Origin: an uncultured Caryophanales bacterium
Lineage (GTDB): Bacteria > Bacillota_I > Bacilli_A > RF39 > UBA660
NCBI GenBank assembly: GCA_947089915.1
Contig: CAMUMB010000005.1
Coordinates: 1-45,827, forward strand
Direction: 5' to 3'
Length of the DNA: 45,827 nt
Numbering within the stretch: the stretch's first letter is position 1; each line of letters starts with the position of its first letter. The translations under genes and the position numbers were made by a program. Below are positions 25,767 through 35,454 of this stretch, piece by piece. The notes under the pieces were generated by a model. That model was not told the origin of the DNA. It made no database searches and saw only the letters and a program-made list of their open reading frames with translations.

Positions 25767-28700
25767 CTAACTTTCTGAACATGCATAGAAATCACTATGC
25801 TGACTTGAGCCACATACACTTTCATTTTTTTGAATTCCATATATTTCGTTTCTTACAAATTCTTTACTAATACATGCAACCCCATTGGTATCACAATCTA
25901 AGGTGAAGTCTGCATAACCCTCATTATTTTCACGAGAATCATTATATTTACGTATTTCTTTAATGGTATTGGTATCTAATATAAAGGTATAAAGTGGATC
26001 TTTCTGATAAACGGCGTTACCCTCTACACCACGGTTTTTTAATATTTGGGTTTCTACTAATTTTACACTATTCCAGTTTGATCCTGGATATCTTCCTATA
26101 TGTGGATCTAGACTAAACTTATTGGTAGTATTACCTACTCCTGAGCCAGCTGTTTTCCCTGGGAATGGATTTCTAAGTGAAATAGTTCTATAAATGATGT
26201 TAATTCCACCATAAGGACAAACAGTATCCTGACAAATTTTAACTGCCTCATCTTTCGAATATCCTGAACTCATATAACTAAATACACAAGGTTTAATATT
26301 CATTCCATCATTATATGTTCCATGTGGACAATGGAAATCCTCATTTATATTACATAAGGTACTCACACAATAATCGTAGCTTTTTCCATTATTTAAACAA
26401 GAAGTAATTTTAATCGTTCTATCATTTGGACAAAACTTGTCATCCTCACATACTTCGTCAAATGTCTCGTCACTATCACAATATAAAATTTGAGCATCAG
26501 CACACGTAATCGTTGTAGAACTACTATTAGATCCATATATCTTACAATATAAATCTTTTCCTGCATGTTTTGTTCCCTCTGGGCAAACACACTCATCAGT
26601 AGGTGCATTTGTTACAGAATAATTACATACATATGGATTTTGATTCGCAAGTTCTGTAAATTTTCCGTTTTCTCCTAAACTATTTACTGTAATATTTAAG
26701 TCATATGGATTCTTTACACTTGCTGTAGAAGATATTGGTAAATTACTATATCCAATTTTAATATAGTCAACAGTTGGGATACTCATTGATGGTTTATTTG
26801 TTCTTTTCTCTACATAATGATATAAATTGTCTGGTAAAGAATAGGTTGCGGTTGCTGTAATTGTAATTGGTCTATCTTCAATTAATCGCACGATCTGTTG
26901 AAATTGAGCCCCTAAGCCTATGCGAGATGGCAAATCAGAAATTGTATAAGTTTTTAAAACATCTGAATGTTGACGTACATACTCTGTTGCGTCACATCCC
27001 TCACATCCAAAACTCTGACCTGACAACTTTAGTTGATGGGTTGTTCCATATTCTGGATCATTATATGACATAGATGTATCACTTTCAAAAGAATATAAGT
27101 CAGATGGATCCCATTTTGTTTTTCCTGCATATACAATATTGTTTAAAAATTCGGTTGCCCCATTATATGCATTAATATAGTTTTTACAAACATTAATTTT
27201 AGCATTAATAGCATTTAATTCGTTCTGCTTTTTATTCACTAATGCTTCACGTTGACTTTTTTCATTATTAGTACATGTAGATGTTGTTGTTGTAACATTA
27301 TTAGTTGGATATGCGCCATCGCAATAATTTATACAATCAGTGTATGTTTCTGGAGTATGAGGAGTGTTAGCACATGCAACTTTACAATTATTTCTACCTT
27401 CAGAATTTTGATCTACTGTATTGGTTACTGTTGTACATTTATCTAACTCAGCTCTTGCTTCTTCTAATTCTCTCTGGCTTTTTAATTGTTGATCTCCATA
27501 TGCACGATCTCCAATAAATGCGCAAGCATCTTCGGTTGCAAGTCCTTTGCTATCTATTTTTCCTCTTGCCGCAAGTGTTGTTCTTATATTTTCAAGTTCC
27601 CATACATAATCAATACCCCTAACTGTTTGGTTTATGTTATTTATATGTGCTTGGAACGTTTCTTCCATATTTTCATCAGACTTTGTATTTGGTGAAAACT
27701 TAATTTTACAAGTTTTGATTCCTTCATAACTTAAAGAATATAAATTACCCCATATTGTATTTAATGTTGCTGTAGATGTTGGCCACACAATGTGTGTTCC
27801 AACAGGTACTGGGTTAGCAATGCCCCCAGGATAATATTGATATGCTTCCTCTTTGCAGTATAACCATGCAACACTTCCGTCTCCAATCATTCTTGTGGGT
27901 TCTCCGTCCTCACTCGCGTTGCCACACTCGCTTCCATCTAATTCTTGCCAATAATGTCCAACGTGTGTTTGATTATCATTTGCACAAACTGCAGGTGTTC
28001 CTATAGTTTTTAATACACCACCTCTACAAACAGGAGCTGGTGGCTCAGAGCAAAAATGTTCTTTACATGCTTCTTCATCCATATTGCCACAATCTGATAA
28101 GTAGTGCGCATTTCCATTATTATCTGTACAAACATAATCATTGGCATCATCAGGACAATATTGAGTTGCACACTCAACACGACATTCCGTCATTTTACTT
28201 GGGTTCCCATTCATACAACTAGTGACACAACTTGTAATATCGACATCCTGCATGGTTGGATCTGTGCATGTTATATTTTGCGGACAATACAAACTTTTAC
28301 AATAATTTTCTTCCTTGCCACTATTCACACAAGAAGTAATATCATGCGATACATTATTTACATCTGTACAAGTCTTTTTTTCTGTACAAGGATCACCAGT
28401 AATAATTGTTAAAAAGCGTTGATAGTATCCTCCATTTTTATGATGATAAAAATAAAGATTTCCCATATACATTGTTCCTATATTTAATATTTTTTCAAAG
28501 TCATCTATAGCTTCTTTTGTTAAATTTTGACTTTTATCATTACTATAATGTCTAACTTCAACATAATAACTCATCAATGCATTTGACACATTTCCTTTAA
28601 ATAAAGTTTTATCAAAACCTGACATTCCATCTGCTCTTAGCCAAAAATATACTTGAGTGACTAGATATTTTACCTGTCCTATTTCACTACCTAAATTCGC

Positions 28701-29000
28701 ATTTAATATATATTGAACGGCTCTTCTATCTCTATCATTTATTATTAACGGTAATTGATTATTATTTCTATAATATGCATTTTTCGTTGGGTCGACACTA
28801 TATCCTGGGTTTAAACATAATGCTACAGCAGAACTCTTACTATCTGATATTTTTTCAATATACAGAGTTTTTTTACTATTTTTATAACTAAACTCTATTT
28901 GCGTCTTTCTGGGCTCTAGTGTCGCACAAAAATCTTCCGCCCCTACATTCACTGTAAACACTGCTAAAAAGATAGTAAATGCTATTAATATTTTTTTCAT
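25767..29000 (-). CDS. Giant cysteine-rich secreted protein with probable thioester domain
   Basis: 1077 aa with a signal peptide (about 1-21). Residues 22-190 look like a Cys-Gln thioester (TQXA) domain: AVALCLNPG with Cys62 and YLVTQVYFW with Gln116 match the two halves of that signature. Such domains bind host or matrix amines covalently. The rest carries many cysteines in loose repeats; a DITSCVNSG or KITSCLNNG-type motif occurs at least three times. Stretches rich in CTD, YCP and CPNG follow, with a helical region near 470-600. There is no LPXTG motif or C-terminal membrane helix, so it is either released, held by the pilus or bound to the 214-aa partner encoded upstream. It is probably the tip adhesin or a large pilus component. 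Confidence 0.7.
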   Translation of the reverse strand: MKKILIAFTIFLAVFTVNVGAEDFCATLEPRKTQIEFSYKNSKKTLYIEKISDSKSSAVALCLNPGYSVDPTKNAYYRNNNQLPLIINDRDRRAVQYILNANLGSEIGQVKYLVTQVYFWLRADGMSGFDKTLFKGNVSNALMSYYVEVRHYSNDKSQNLTKEAIDDFEKILNIGTMYMGNLYFYHHKNGGYYQRFLTIITGDPCTEKKTCTDVNNVSHDITSCVNSGKEENYCKSLYCPQNITCTDPTMQDVDITSCVTSCMNGNPSKMTECRVECATQYCPDDANDYVCTDNNGNAHYLSDCGNMDEEACKEHFCSEPPAPVCRGGVLKTIGTPAVCANDNQTHVGHYWQELDGSECGNASEDGEPTRMIGDGSVAWLYCKEEAYQYYPGGIANPVPVGTHIVWPTSTATLNTIWGNLYSLSYEGIKTCKIKFSPNTKSDENMEETFQAHINNINQTVRGIDYVWELENIRTTLAARGKIDSKGLATEDACAFIGDRAYGDQQLKSQRELEEARAELDKCTTVTNTVDQNSEGRNNCKVACANTPHTPETYTDCINYCDGAYPTNNVTTTTSTCTNNEKSQREALVNKKQNELNAINAKINVCKNYINAYNGATEFLNNIVYAGKTKWDPSDLYSFESDTSMSYNDPEYGTTHQLKLSGQSFGCEGCDATEYVRQHSDVLKTYTISDLPSRIGLGAQFQQIVRLIEDRPITITATATYSLPDNLYHYVEKRTNKPSMSIPTVDYIKIGYSNLPISSTASVKNPYDLNITVNSLGENGKFTELANQNPYVCNYSVTNAPTDECVCPEGTKHAGKDLYCKIYGSNSSSTTITCADAQILYCDSDETFDEVCEDDKFCPNDRTIKITSCLNNGKSYDYCVSTLCNINEDFHCPHGTYNDGMNIKPCVFSYMSSGYSKDEAVKICQDTVCPYGGINIIYRTISLRNPFPGKTAGSGVGNTTNKFSLDPHIGRYPGSNWNSVKLVETQILKNRGVEGNAVYQKDPLYTFILDTNTIKEIRKYNDSRENNEGYADFTLDCDTNGVACISKEFVRNEIYGIQKNESVCGSSQHSDFYACSES

Positions 29001-29012
29001 TTGTACACCCCC

Positions 29013-29657
29013 CTAAAATAGGCTACTTTTTTTATTATATCGATAAATTATAATAATTCCACCTACAATAAATATTGGTAAAACAATATAATAATAATTT
29101 AAATAGAATTCCAATATATAATCATATATTCCTTCAATATTCTCTTCTTCTTTTTTTTCAATTGGCTTTTCTTCTACTAATTTTAAACTATTTACTTTTT
29201 CTTTAAATTGTTCATAATTAAGATTAATTCTTGTAAATTTTTGACACAATTCGTTTTCTTCCATTCCAATACATACCTCATCTTGATAAAATGGATTGTA
29301 TGGTGGAGTTGTTACATAATGAGAATATAACAAATCATTTCTACAATATATATCATTTGTGTAAACATCAAATCGATAACTTGTATTTGATCTTAAATTA
29401 TAAATTGTAATCTCATTACCTTGATAATTATAGGTTTTATCGTTTTTTGTATCTTTTATGATAAAACCCTCTGGAATATTGGATAGCGTAATTTGAAATG
29501 AAATACGTCCATTTTCTTCGGTATAAGTATAACTAGATGTAATATTGCTCGCTAATGTTTGATATTTTACTTTATCCTCATTGGAACAAATAATTGCCTT
29601 CGTTTGAAACGGCAATAGTAAAATAAATAACCCTAAAAGAATTGGCAGTCGTTTCAT
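29013..29657 (-). CDS. Signal-peptide surface protein with C-terminal membrane anchor
   Basis: 214 aa. A signal peptide (about 1-21) leads to an extracellular domain with a FN3-like strand pattern (GRISFQITLSNIPEGF, then NLRSNTSYRFDVYTN) and several cysteines, a Glu/Lys-rich linker, and a membrane helix (about 187-206) with a short Lys-rich tail. It is first in the operon and 12 bases before the cysteine-rich giant, so the two probably work together at the surface. The family is not recognised. Confidence 0.68.
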   Translation of the reverse strand: MKRLPILLGLFILLLPFQTKAIICSNEDKVKYQTLASNITSSYTYTEENGRISFQITLSNIPEGFIIKDTKNDKTYNYQGNEITIYNLRSNTSYRFDVYTNDIYCRNDLLYSHYVTTPPYNPFYQDEVCIGMEENELCQKFTRINLNYEQFKEKVNSLKLVEEKPIEKKEEENIEGIYDYILEFYLNYYYIVLPIFIVGGIIIIYRYNKKSSLF

Positions 29658-29678
29658 CCTATCTATCCTCTCTTTCTT

Positions 29679-29706
29679 ATTATAACATGAATTCCTTAAT
29701 CTACAA
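29679..29706 (-). promoter_or_regulatory. Extended -10 promoter of the tad operon
   Basis: TTGTAG (29706-29701), 16 bases, then a perfect TATAAT (29684-29679) preceded by TG one base away (extended -10). It lies about 22 bases before the 214-aa gene and separates this operon from the 527-aa gene upstream. Confidence 0.7.
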
Positions 29707-29729
29707 GTGATTATTCAATATTTTTGACA

Positions 29730-31313
29730 TTATTTTACAACAATTTGGTAGATATACTCACGAAATGTGAAAGAAATTGTAATATGTTCTGCATATTCTA
29801 GTTCTTTTGGCACTTCAATGTAATATACATTTCCCTCTGTCTGTCTATTTGGTTTTACCTGTTTCAAATTATGTATCGTTTTTTCTTCCCCATTTATTTC
29901 ATACGTAATCATTCCAAAATCTTTGATTACACTATATAAATCAGATAACTTATGAATATAAGAATTTTCATCTAATGTAAAATTTCCAACCAATTTCATT
30001 AATGTTTTATCATAATTATCACTCATACTTGGTTTAATGTACTCTACTCCTGTAAGACAATTATTATCTGTAATACAATAAATGTAATTATTGATAAAAG
30101 TATCCCCTATTTCATAAGAATCTATCTTGACTTTACTCTTTTTTAAAATACTTTGTGTAAGTGATATCTCTCCACCTAATAAATAAGAAGCAGTGGTTTT
30201 TGTTGAATCATCAATTGGTGTAATCAATGTTTCAATTACTTTATCATTTTTATCTTGATATTTTAAAATTATTTTTTCTGTATTCAATTCTTTTGGTAAT
30301 TCATAGACTAGTATATATGGTTCAAATGTAGTTGTCATATATTCATTATGATAAATATTTCCAAGATCATACATTACTTCTTTGTAATTATCACTTGCAT
30401 GAAAAGAAGTATTTCCAATCATTAAAGTAAAACGAGATGGATTAAATACTTTCTTATTTACCTGATAATTCGAACGAATTTGATATTGAATCACCAAAAA
30501 CTTTTTATCCTTTTTAATTTCTTCATTATGATAACTTCTTGTTGTAAGATAACTATTTTCTATATTTATCATAAATTCGGTTGTCGTAAATGCTTCATTC
30601 TGTTTATATATTTTATGATATACTCCTACATTTAAATAAACAACTGCACAAATAACAGCAATAACAAGTAAGGCAATCATATGGATCATAAACTTATTTT
30701 CTATATATACATATTTCGCATGTCTTATTTTTTTACGTATATTTCTTTTTAATTGATCCGTATCTAATTCTACGTCTATTTCAAATTCTTCATTATCTTC
30801 AGATGCGATTTTTAAATCTTCTAAATCCTGATCAAAATCAAATTTTTTAATATTAAATCCTGTTGCACGCATTGCAACTACAATTAAACTTAGTGATTGT
30901 ACAATTAATGCGAATAAGCAAAGATCTTGCATTATTTTTAGGGTTCTTATACTCAGTAAGCCAGATTCTAATATTTTGATATTGGTATAACAGTATATAA
31001 ATACAAATGTCATAAAACTATATACAAATATATTGAATACATAAAAGCGAATTGGCTTTTTTTTGAAACTCATTAGTCCTAAAATAACAAATGTTAAAAT
31101 AAGTACACCAATAATAACAATTATCATAATAGGTGAAAATAAATTAGATGTAATGTTGGTTCCAATGGTAGATAAATTTGAACTCATATATTCGCTAATG
31201 AATCTGAAAATCGTATTGGTTTTGAGCAATAAATATACAATCATAATTGTTAAGGTAAAATGAATTACTTTGAAATACTTAATTAAAAATGCAAATGGTT
31301 TTCTAAATAACAT
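29730..31313 (-). CDS. Polytopic membrane protein with large extracellular domain
   Basis: 527 aa when started at ATG 31313, which has an AGGAAGGTGG site; an open frame extends 45 codons further upstream but lacks a ribosome site. Five membrane helices lie in the first 150 residues, then a charged cytoplasmic stretch (DQDLEDLKIASEDNEEFE), another helix (HMIALLVIAVICAVVYLNV) and about 290 extracellular residues with beta character and a Cys pair (ITDNNC). I do not recognise a family. It points the same way as the tad operon and ends 72 bases before its first gene, so a supporting role is possible but not shown. TATACT lies just upstream near 31340 as a possible -10. Confidence 0.65.
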   Translation of the reverse strand: MLFRKPFAFLIKYFKVIHFTLTIMIVYLLLKTNTIFRFISEYMSSNLSTIGTNITSNLFSPIMIIVIIGVLILTFVILGLMSFKKKPIRFYVFNIFVYSFMTFVFIYCYTNIKILESGLLSIRTLKIMQDLCLFALIVQSLSLIVVAMRATGFNIKKFDFDQDLEDLKIASEDNEEFEIDVELDTDQLKRNIRKKIRHAKYVYIENKFMIHMIALLVIAVICAVVYLNVGVYHKIYKQNEAFTTTEFMINIENSYLTTRSYHNEEIKKDKKFLVIQYQIRSNYQVNKKVFNPSRFTLMIGNTSFHASDNYKEVMYDLGNIYHNEYMTTTFEPYILVYELPKELNTEKIILKYQDKNDKVIETLITPIDDSTKTTASYLLGGEISLTQSILKKSKVKIDSYEIGDTFINNYIYCITDNNCLTGVEYIKPSMSDNYDKTLMKLVGNFTLDENSYIHKLSDLYSVIKDFGMITYEINGEEKTIHNLKQVKPNRQTEGNVYYIEVPKELEYAEHITISFTFREYIYQIVVK

Positions 31314-31745
31314 AATCCACCTTCCTATTCTAATATATAGTATATCGTAAAATAGATTAAAAAAAAAGTATTTTTTAAAAGTACAATTTATTTTATTATA
31401 GACAATCATAAACATTTTTCTTACCCATTTTATGTAAATAAATGCCAATTTTTGAATTAAGGGATGAAAATATTAATGCTTTTATACTTTCAATGAACAA
31501 AAATGCCGAAAAACATAATTTTGTTTAGTACATAAAACAAAATTGCCAGCAAATGAAAAAATAGCATAGATTATTCTGATAGTATGTGAAGGATATTTAT
31601 CTAAAATTAGATTATTCTATGATTGAGACATAATGAGAGTTATAAGGATTAGAAAAATATACAATAAATCTGATTGTAGGCATAGTACACAATATGTTAT
31701 ACTTAATATGTAAAAGTATACATTTAGAAAAAGGTGGCATAAAAT
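31314..31745. other. Intergenic region between divergent genes
   Basis: About 430 bases of A/T-rich DNA between a minus-strand and a plus-strand gene. I see the ribosome sites and candidate promoter elements of both neighbours and no convincing coding sequence, RNA gene or repeat. On the plus strand TTGTAG (31674-31679), 18 bases, TATACT (31698-31703) may serve the 31746 gene. The inverted pair TATACTT (31698-31704) / AAGTATA (31714-31720) covers its -10 and could be an operator. Confidence 0.5.
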
Positions 31746-32723
31746 ATGGAATTTAATTTGCAAGAGGCAAAGGAAAAGACAATTGAATTTTTATCAAAAA
31801 AATCATATTCTTTGGTACGTCCTGATTTTTCTAAATATTCCCAAGTTTATTTATTTACAACTGAAAATCTATCATATATAGATAAATTAGATATCCAAAA
31901 TAAAGATATTTTAACTGTTACAGGTAGTTTTGATCAATGTTTAAATCTTGCCTACAAAGGTTGTAAATCTGTATGCAATTTTGATGTAAATGTTTTAACA
32001 GTTGCATATGCAGCATTTAAGTACGCGGCGCTTAAAGCATTTACATATAAAGAATATTTAGAATTTTTATCTGGCAATAATCGTTTAGATTACCATATGT
32101 ATTTGAGAATAAAACCTTATATGAATTTTATATTTCAAGAATACTGGGATTTTATATATCAAACATTTGATTATTCTGGAACTTCTATTTTTGCCTCCAG
32201 ATTGTTTGATACTCCTAAAGCAATAGAACAAATAATTTCCTTGAATCCCTATTTAAGAAATGAAAATAATTATAATACTACTAAACAGAGGATAGATTCT
32301 GTTGCAATTAAATTTGAAGAAAAAAATGTATTGGAAATTGGGCAATCAGATGAATTGTATGATATAATGCTATTTTCTAATCTTGAAACTTATTTGTTAG
32401 ATGAACTTTCAGGTGGAATGACATCCGAAGAATACATAAATTTTATTCATAATAATGCTAGTAATCAATTAAAAGAAAATGGTATAATTCAAATTGCATA
32501 TCAATATCAATATAGAACAAAGGTAAACTTGACAGGAAATTTTTTAAAAAATTTATTTCATAAAAAATATAAGGTTAAAGGAATTGATTATTTAGAGAAA
32601 AAATATCGAAAAATAATTATTACAGGAAGCCCCTTATGGAGTAACACAGAAATAACAAGTGACGTTCAAGATTGTATTTATTTATATAAAAATGAACTGG
32701 AGAAACGAAGAAATGTTTTATAA
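31746..32723 (+). CDS. DUF3419-like (BtaA-related) protein
   Basis: 325 aa, soluble. The early block QVYLFTTENL, then ILTVTGSFDQCLNLAYKG and VCNFDVN, corresponds to the SAM-binding Rossmann motifs of DUF3419 proteins, related to BtaA, the SAM:diacylglycerol 3-amino-3-carboxypropyl transferase. A later MLFSNLETYLLDELSGG segment fits the same fold. Whether it makes a betaine lipid cannot be said; many Firmicutes members are uncharacterised. GGTGG lies before the ATG. It is likely transcribed alone. Confidence 0.7.
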   Translation: MEFNLQEAKEKTIEFLSKKSYSLVRPDFSKYSQVYLFTTENLSYIDKLDIQNKDILTVTGSFDQCLNLAYKGCKSVCNFDVNVLTVAYAAFKYAALKAFTYKEYLEFLSGNNRLDYHMYLRIKPYMNFIFQEYWDFIYQTFDYSGTSIFASRLFDTPKAIEQIISLNPYLRNENNYNTTKQRIDSVAIKFEEKNVLEIGQSDELYDIMLFSNLETYLLDELSGGMTSEEYINFIHNNASNQLKENGIIQIAYQYQYRTKVNLTGNFLKNLFHKKYKVKGIDYLEKKYRKIIITGSPLWSNTEITSDVQDCIYLYKNELEKRRNVL

Positions 32724-32852
32724 AATGGAAAAGCTTTTTAGACAAATATTTTTATACGGAATTATGGAACAAAACACTTTGTAATTTGTGATTAAGTATA
32801 TTTTTAATTTTCTGAAAAAAATTGATAACTATATTAGATGGGAGTGAATCAA

Positions 32853-33605
32853 ATGAAAAATATTAGTCATTATGTTTTTGGAATTATAGGAGGTTTAATT
32901 GGTGGAATAATTGCTTCAATTCCATGGATATTACTCTATATCTATGGAAATATGATGTTTTCTTTACTTGCTGTTTTTATTGCGATGGGTGCACTCATTG
33001 GATATAAATTATTTAAAGGAAAAGTAGATAAAAAGTTACCACTGATTATTACAATATTATCTCTTATTTCTGTTTCAATTGTTACACTTGTTATTATTCC
33101 GTTATTACTTCTTTCTAAAAATGATTTAGTTGTAAGTTTCGAAAATCTAGAGTGGTTATACCAAAATTCTGAATTTGCAAGTGCGATAATGCGGGATTAT
33201 ATCATATCCTTAGTTTTTACACTTCTTGGAATTAGCGGTGTTACCTCACAACTGAAAAGAGGAGAAGATCCAAAGCTTTTTCCTCAAAATAATGCAGTAC
33301 GACAAGAAGCTTCAGAACAGACTTCTAATATAAAAGAAGCATTCCAAAAATTAAATGCAATGTCAAAAGAAAATGCAGTACCAAAAGAGAGTATTCTAGG
33401 TGCATTATCAGGAGAAGAAAATTCATCTGCTACATTTCGTACTCTATGTACACAAAAAATAATCCGTAAATATAAAAAGAACTACTACTTTGACGAAAAA
33501 TCAGAGCGTAGTGTCCTTCGCAGATTTATACTCATTTATTTTGGTATTATGAAATGGATTATCCTTATATTTATTATTCTACTAATTCCAATTCTATTTT
33601 TATAG
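32853..33605 (+). CDS. Multi-pass membrane protein of unknown function
   Basis: About 250 aa from ATG 32853, preceded by GGGAGTG at good spacing; the ATG 15 bases earlier overlaps that site. Four to five hydrophobic helices lie in the first 140 residues (GIIGGLIGGIIASIPWILL, then LPLIITILSLISVSIVTLVI), followed by a cytoplasmic region of about 90 residues and a last helix. No family recognised. Its end overlaps the end of the opposing RluA gene by 6 bases. Confidence 0.65.
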   Translation: MKNISHYVFGIIGGLIGGIIASIPWILLYIYGNMMFSLLAVFIAMGALIGYKLFKGKVDKKLPLIITILSLISVSIVTLVIIPLLLLSKNDLVVSFENLEWLYQNSEFASAIMRDYIISLVFTLLGISGVTSQLKRGEDPKLFPQNNAVRQEASEQTSNIKEAFQKLNAMSKENAVPKESILGALSGEENSSATFRTLCTQKIIRKYKKNYYFDEKSERSVLRRFILIYFGIMKWIILIFIILLIPILFL

Positions 33606-34430
33606 GTATGAAAGAAAGCATTCAGGCATCTCTGAGACAATAGAAATGTTTTTCTTTGTAATTGGATGAACAAATTCTAAATGATATGCATGTAATGCAA
33701 GTCTTGAAAATGTCTTTTTATTTCCGTATTTTATATCTCCCAAAATTGGATGTCCAAGTTCCTTCATATGCACACGAATTTGATTTTTTCTTCCCGTATC
33801 TAGATGTATATTTAAAAAAGTTACATCCTTTTTTTCAGATAATACTTGATAATGCGTAATAGCCTCTTTTCCGATTCTACTTTTACTCGAATAAACAATA
33901 TGTGTTTTCGTTTCTTGTAACCATGTATGGATTGTTCCTTTTTTCGGTAATCCAGTTCCCTCTACCAATGCATAATAACCCCTTACTCTTACAATAGAAT
34001 TCCAATTATCTTGCAATAAGTTTTTGATTCTCTCATTTTTTGCAAACATTAAAACACCTGAAGTTTCTTGATCTAGGCGGTGTATAATAAATACTTTTTT
34101 GTGTTCTTTTTGATTTACATACTGACTTACCATATGATAAGCCGTCAATTCTTTTTCTTTGTTGGTTGCAATCGTAAGTAAACCTGCTGGTTTTTCTATC
34201 GCAATCAATTCTTGGTCTTCATATAAAATTGGAATTTCATAATTTTGATATACAATTGGTTTTGGTTTGATTGTAACCAAATCTTTCATTGAAACAGGAT
34301 AGTTTGCTTTTGTAACTGTTTTCCCATCTACTAAGATAGATCCATTCTGTATCATTGTTTTTATCACATTTTTGGATTTATTTTGTGTTTCTATTAAGTA
34401 TTCTAATAAAGTTTTTGATTCATTCCGCAT
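33600..34430 (-). CDS. RluA-family RNA pseudouridine synthase
   Basis: 276 aa. A short S4-like N-terminal region (KNVIKTMIQNGSILVDGKTV) precedes the catalytic domain with IHRLDQETSGVLMFAK, whose Asp is the catalytic residue, and the closing GRKNQIRVHMKELGHPILGD. RluA-family enzymes isomerise uridines in 23S rRNA or tRNA; the target cannot be assigned by eye. AAGGAG lies before the ATG. The gene is convergent with the membrane protein gene to its left. Confidence 0.93.
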   Translation of the reverse strand: MRNESKTLLEYLIETQNKSKNVIKTMIQNGSILVDGKTVTKANYPVSMKDLVTIKPKPIVYQNYEIPILYEDQELIAIEKPAGLLTIATNKEKELTAYHMVSQYVNQKEHKKVFIIHRLDQETSGVLMFAKNERIKNLLQDNWNSIVRVRGYYALVEGTGLPKKGTIHTWLQETKTHIVYSSKSRIGKEAITHYQVLSEKKDVTFLNIHLDTGRKNQIRVHMKELGHPILGDIKYGNKKTFSRLALHAYHLEFVHPITKKNISIVSEMPECFLSYL

Positions 34431-34604
34431 ATATTTATAACTCCTTAAATATTAATAATTGAAGTCTATTATCACTCATATTCTCATTATAACTAACTGA
34501 ATTTATATATTCATTTATAACTGACTATGTCATAATGTACAAACAAAATAAGTACAACGTTTATTATGAATATTTCATTTTATCCATTATTTCCTCATCA
34601 TACT

Positions 34605-35454
34605 TTAAACTATAACTGGTGTAACAATTTCACCAATTACTTTAATCGCTTTTATTGTATCTTCAAATGATATTTCTTTTACGTATTCGTAGTTGCTCCG
34701 ATAATTATTCCATAATAATTTTAATCTTGAATCATTATTAATTAGTTCTATATATTCACTAGAATTATCTATATAATCTATCGTTTCACGATTCTTAGCA
34801 GTATTTAAAATGCTCTTTTTAAAATATCTTTATTAATGTCACTCCATTTAAAATTAACAAACATATATAAATCATAATAGTCTTTCATTCTAGTATTATC
34901 AATATTTCTACTAATTATAGACTCAAACTTTTCTGCAATAATTGTTTCGTAGTTATAAGTCATAATATTAATTTTTTCATTATCAAATAATGTACTATAT
35001 TTAAATTCTACTTCTTTATAAGTAATAACATCTCCAGTAGTTATATCAATCATTAAGTTAGTTTTCAAACCATCAAATTCGGCTTTTAAATTAACATTAA
35101 AACCAGAATATAATTCTTCTTCTCTAATATCTTTAATATTTTCTATTTCAAGTTTGATATTATCTTCTATATCTATACTAATTATCTCATTAAGAACTTT
35201 AATAATAGTTTCTCTGTCTAATGGTAATCCTTTTATAGTAGTATCTAGATCCATAGTACTTCTTAAATTTACTCCAAAGATAGACGATAATAAAAGTCCA
35301 CCTTTAGTTATAAATTTATCCTTATATTTAGATTTCGAAATTCTTTTTAATAATGATTCAAACATAAAGTTTTGAATAAAATATTTATTAGGTATATTAG
35401 TTTTATTAGATAAATTAGATATTTTTGCTTTTAAACTGTCTCTATTTTAATCAT
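34605..35454 (-). pseudogene. abiEii: AbiEii-type nucleotidyltransferase toxin, frameshifted at both ends
   Basis: The central open frame (35365-34805) encodes the AbiEii core: ITKGGLLLSSIFG, RSTMDLDTTIKGLPL with the nucleotidyltransferase Asp residues, and YDLYMFVNFKW. The expected start is ATG 35454, which overlaps the antitoxin stop as ATGA, but the frame breaks within six codons. The missing N-terminus (NRDSLKAKISNLSNKTN) is in the next frame. The C-terminus also breaks near 34806, and its remainder (NTAKNRETIDYIDNSS to GEIVTPVIV) continues in another frame to the stop at 34605. Each break fits one lost base, the first in an A run. AbiEii toxins transfer nucleotides to tRNA; as written this one is probably inactive. 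Confidence 0.78.

Noticed and set aside
28040-28412. Two overlapping plus-strand open frames within the cysteine-rich gene
   Set aside because: They are antisense shadows of a gene with a clear signal peptide and repeats; composition is His/Ile/Thr-biased and there is no ribosome site.
4955-31313. Whole region as an integrative conjugative element
   Set aside because: No relaxase, integrase, excisionase or flanking att repeats were seen, the tad genes are interleaved, and the operons have ordinary host-like composition.
32734-32745. AAAAGCTTTT palindrome after the DUF3419-like gene as a terminator
   Set aside because: The palindrome has no loop and no following T run, so it cannot form a usual terminator hairpin.
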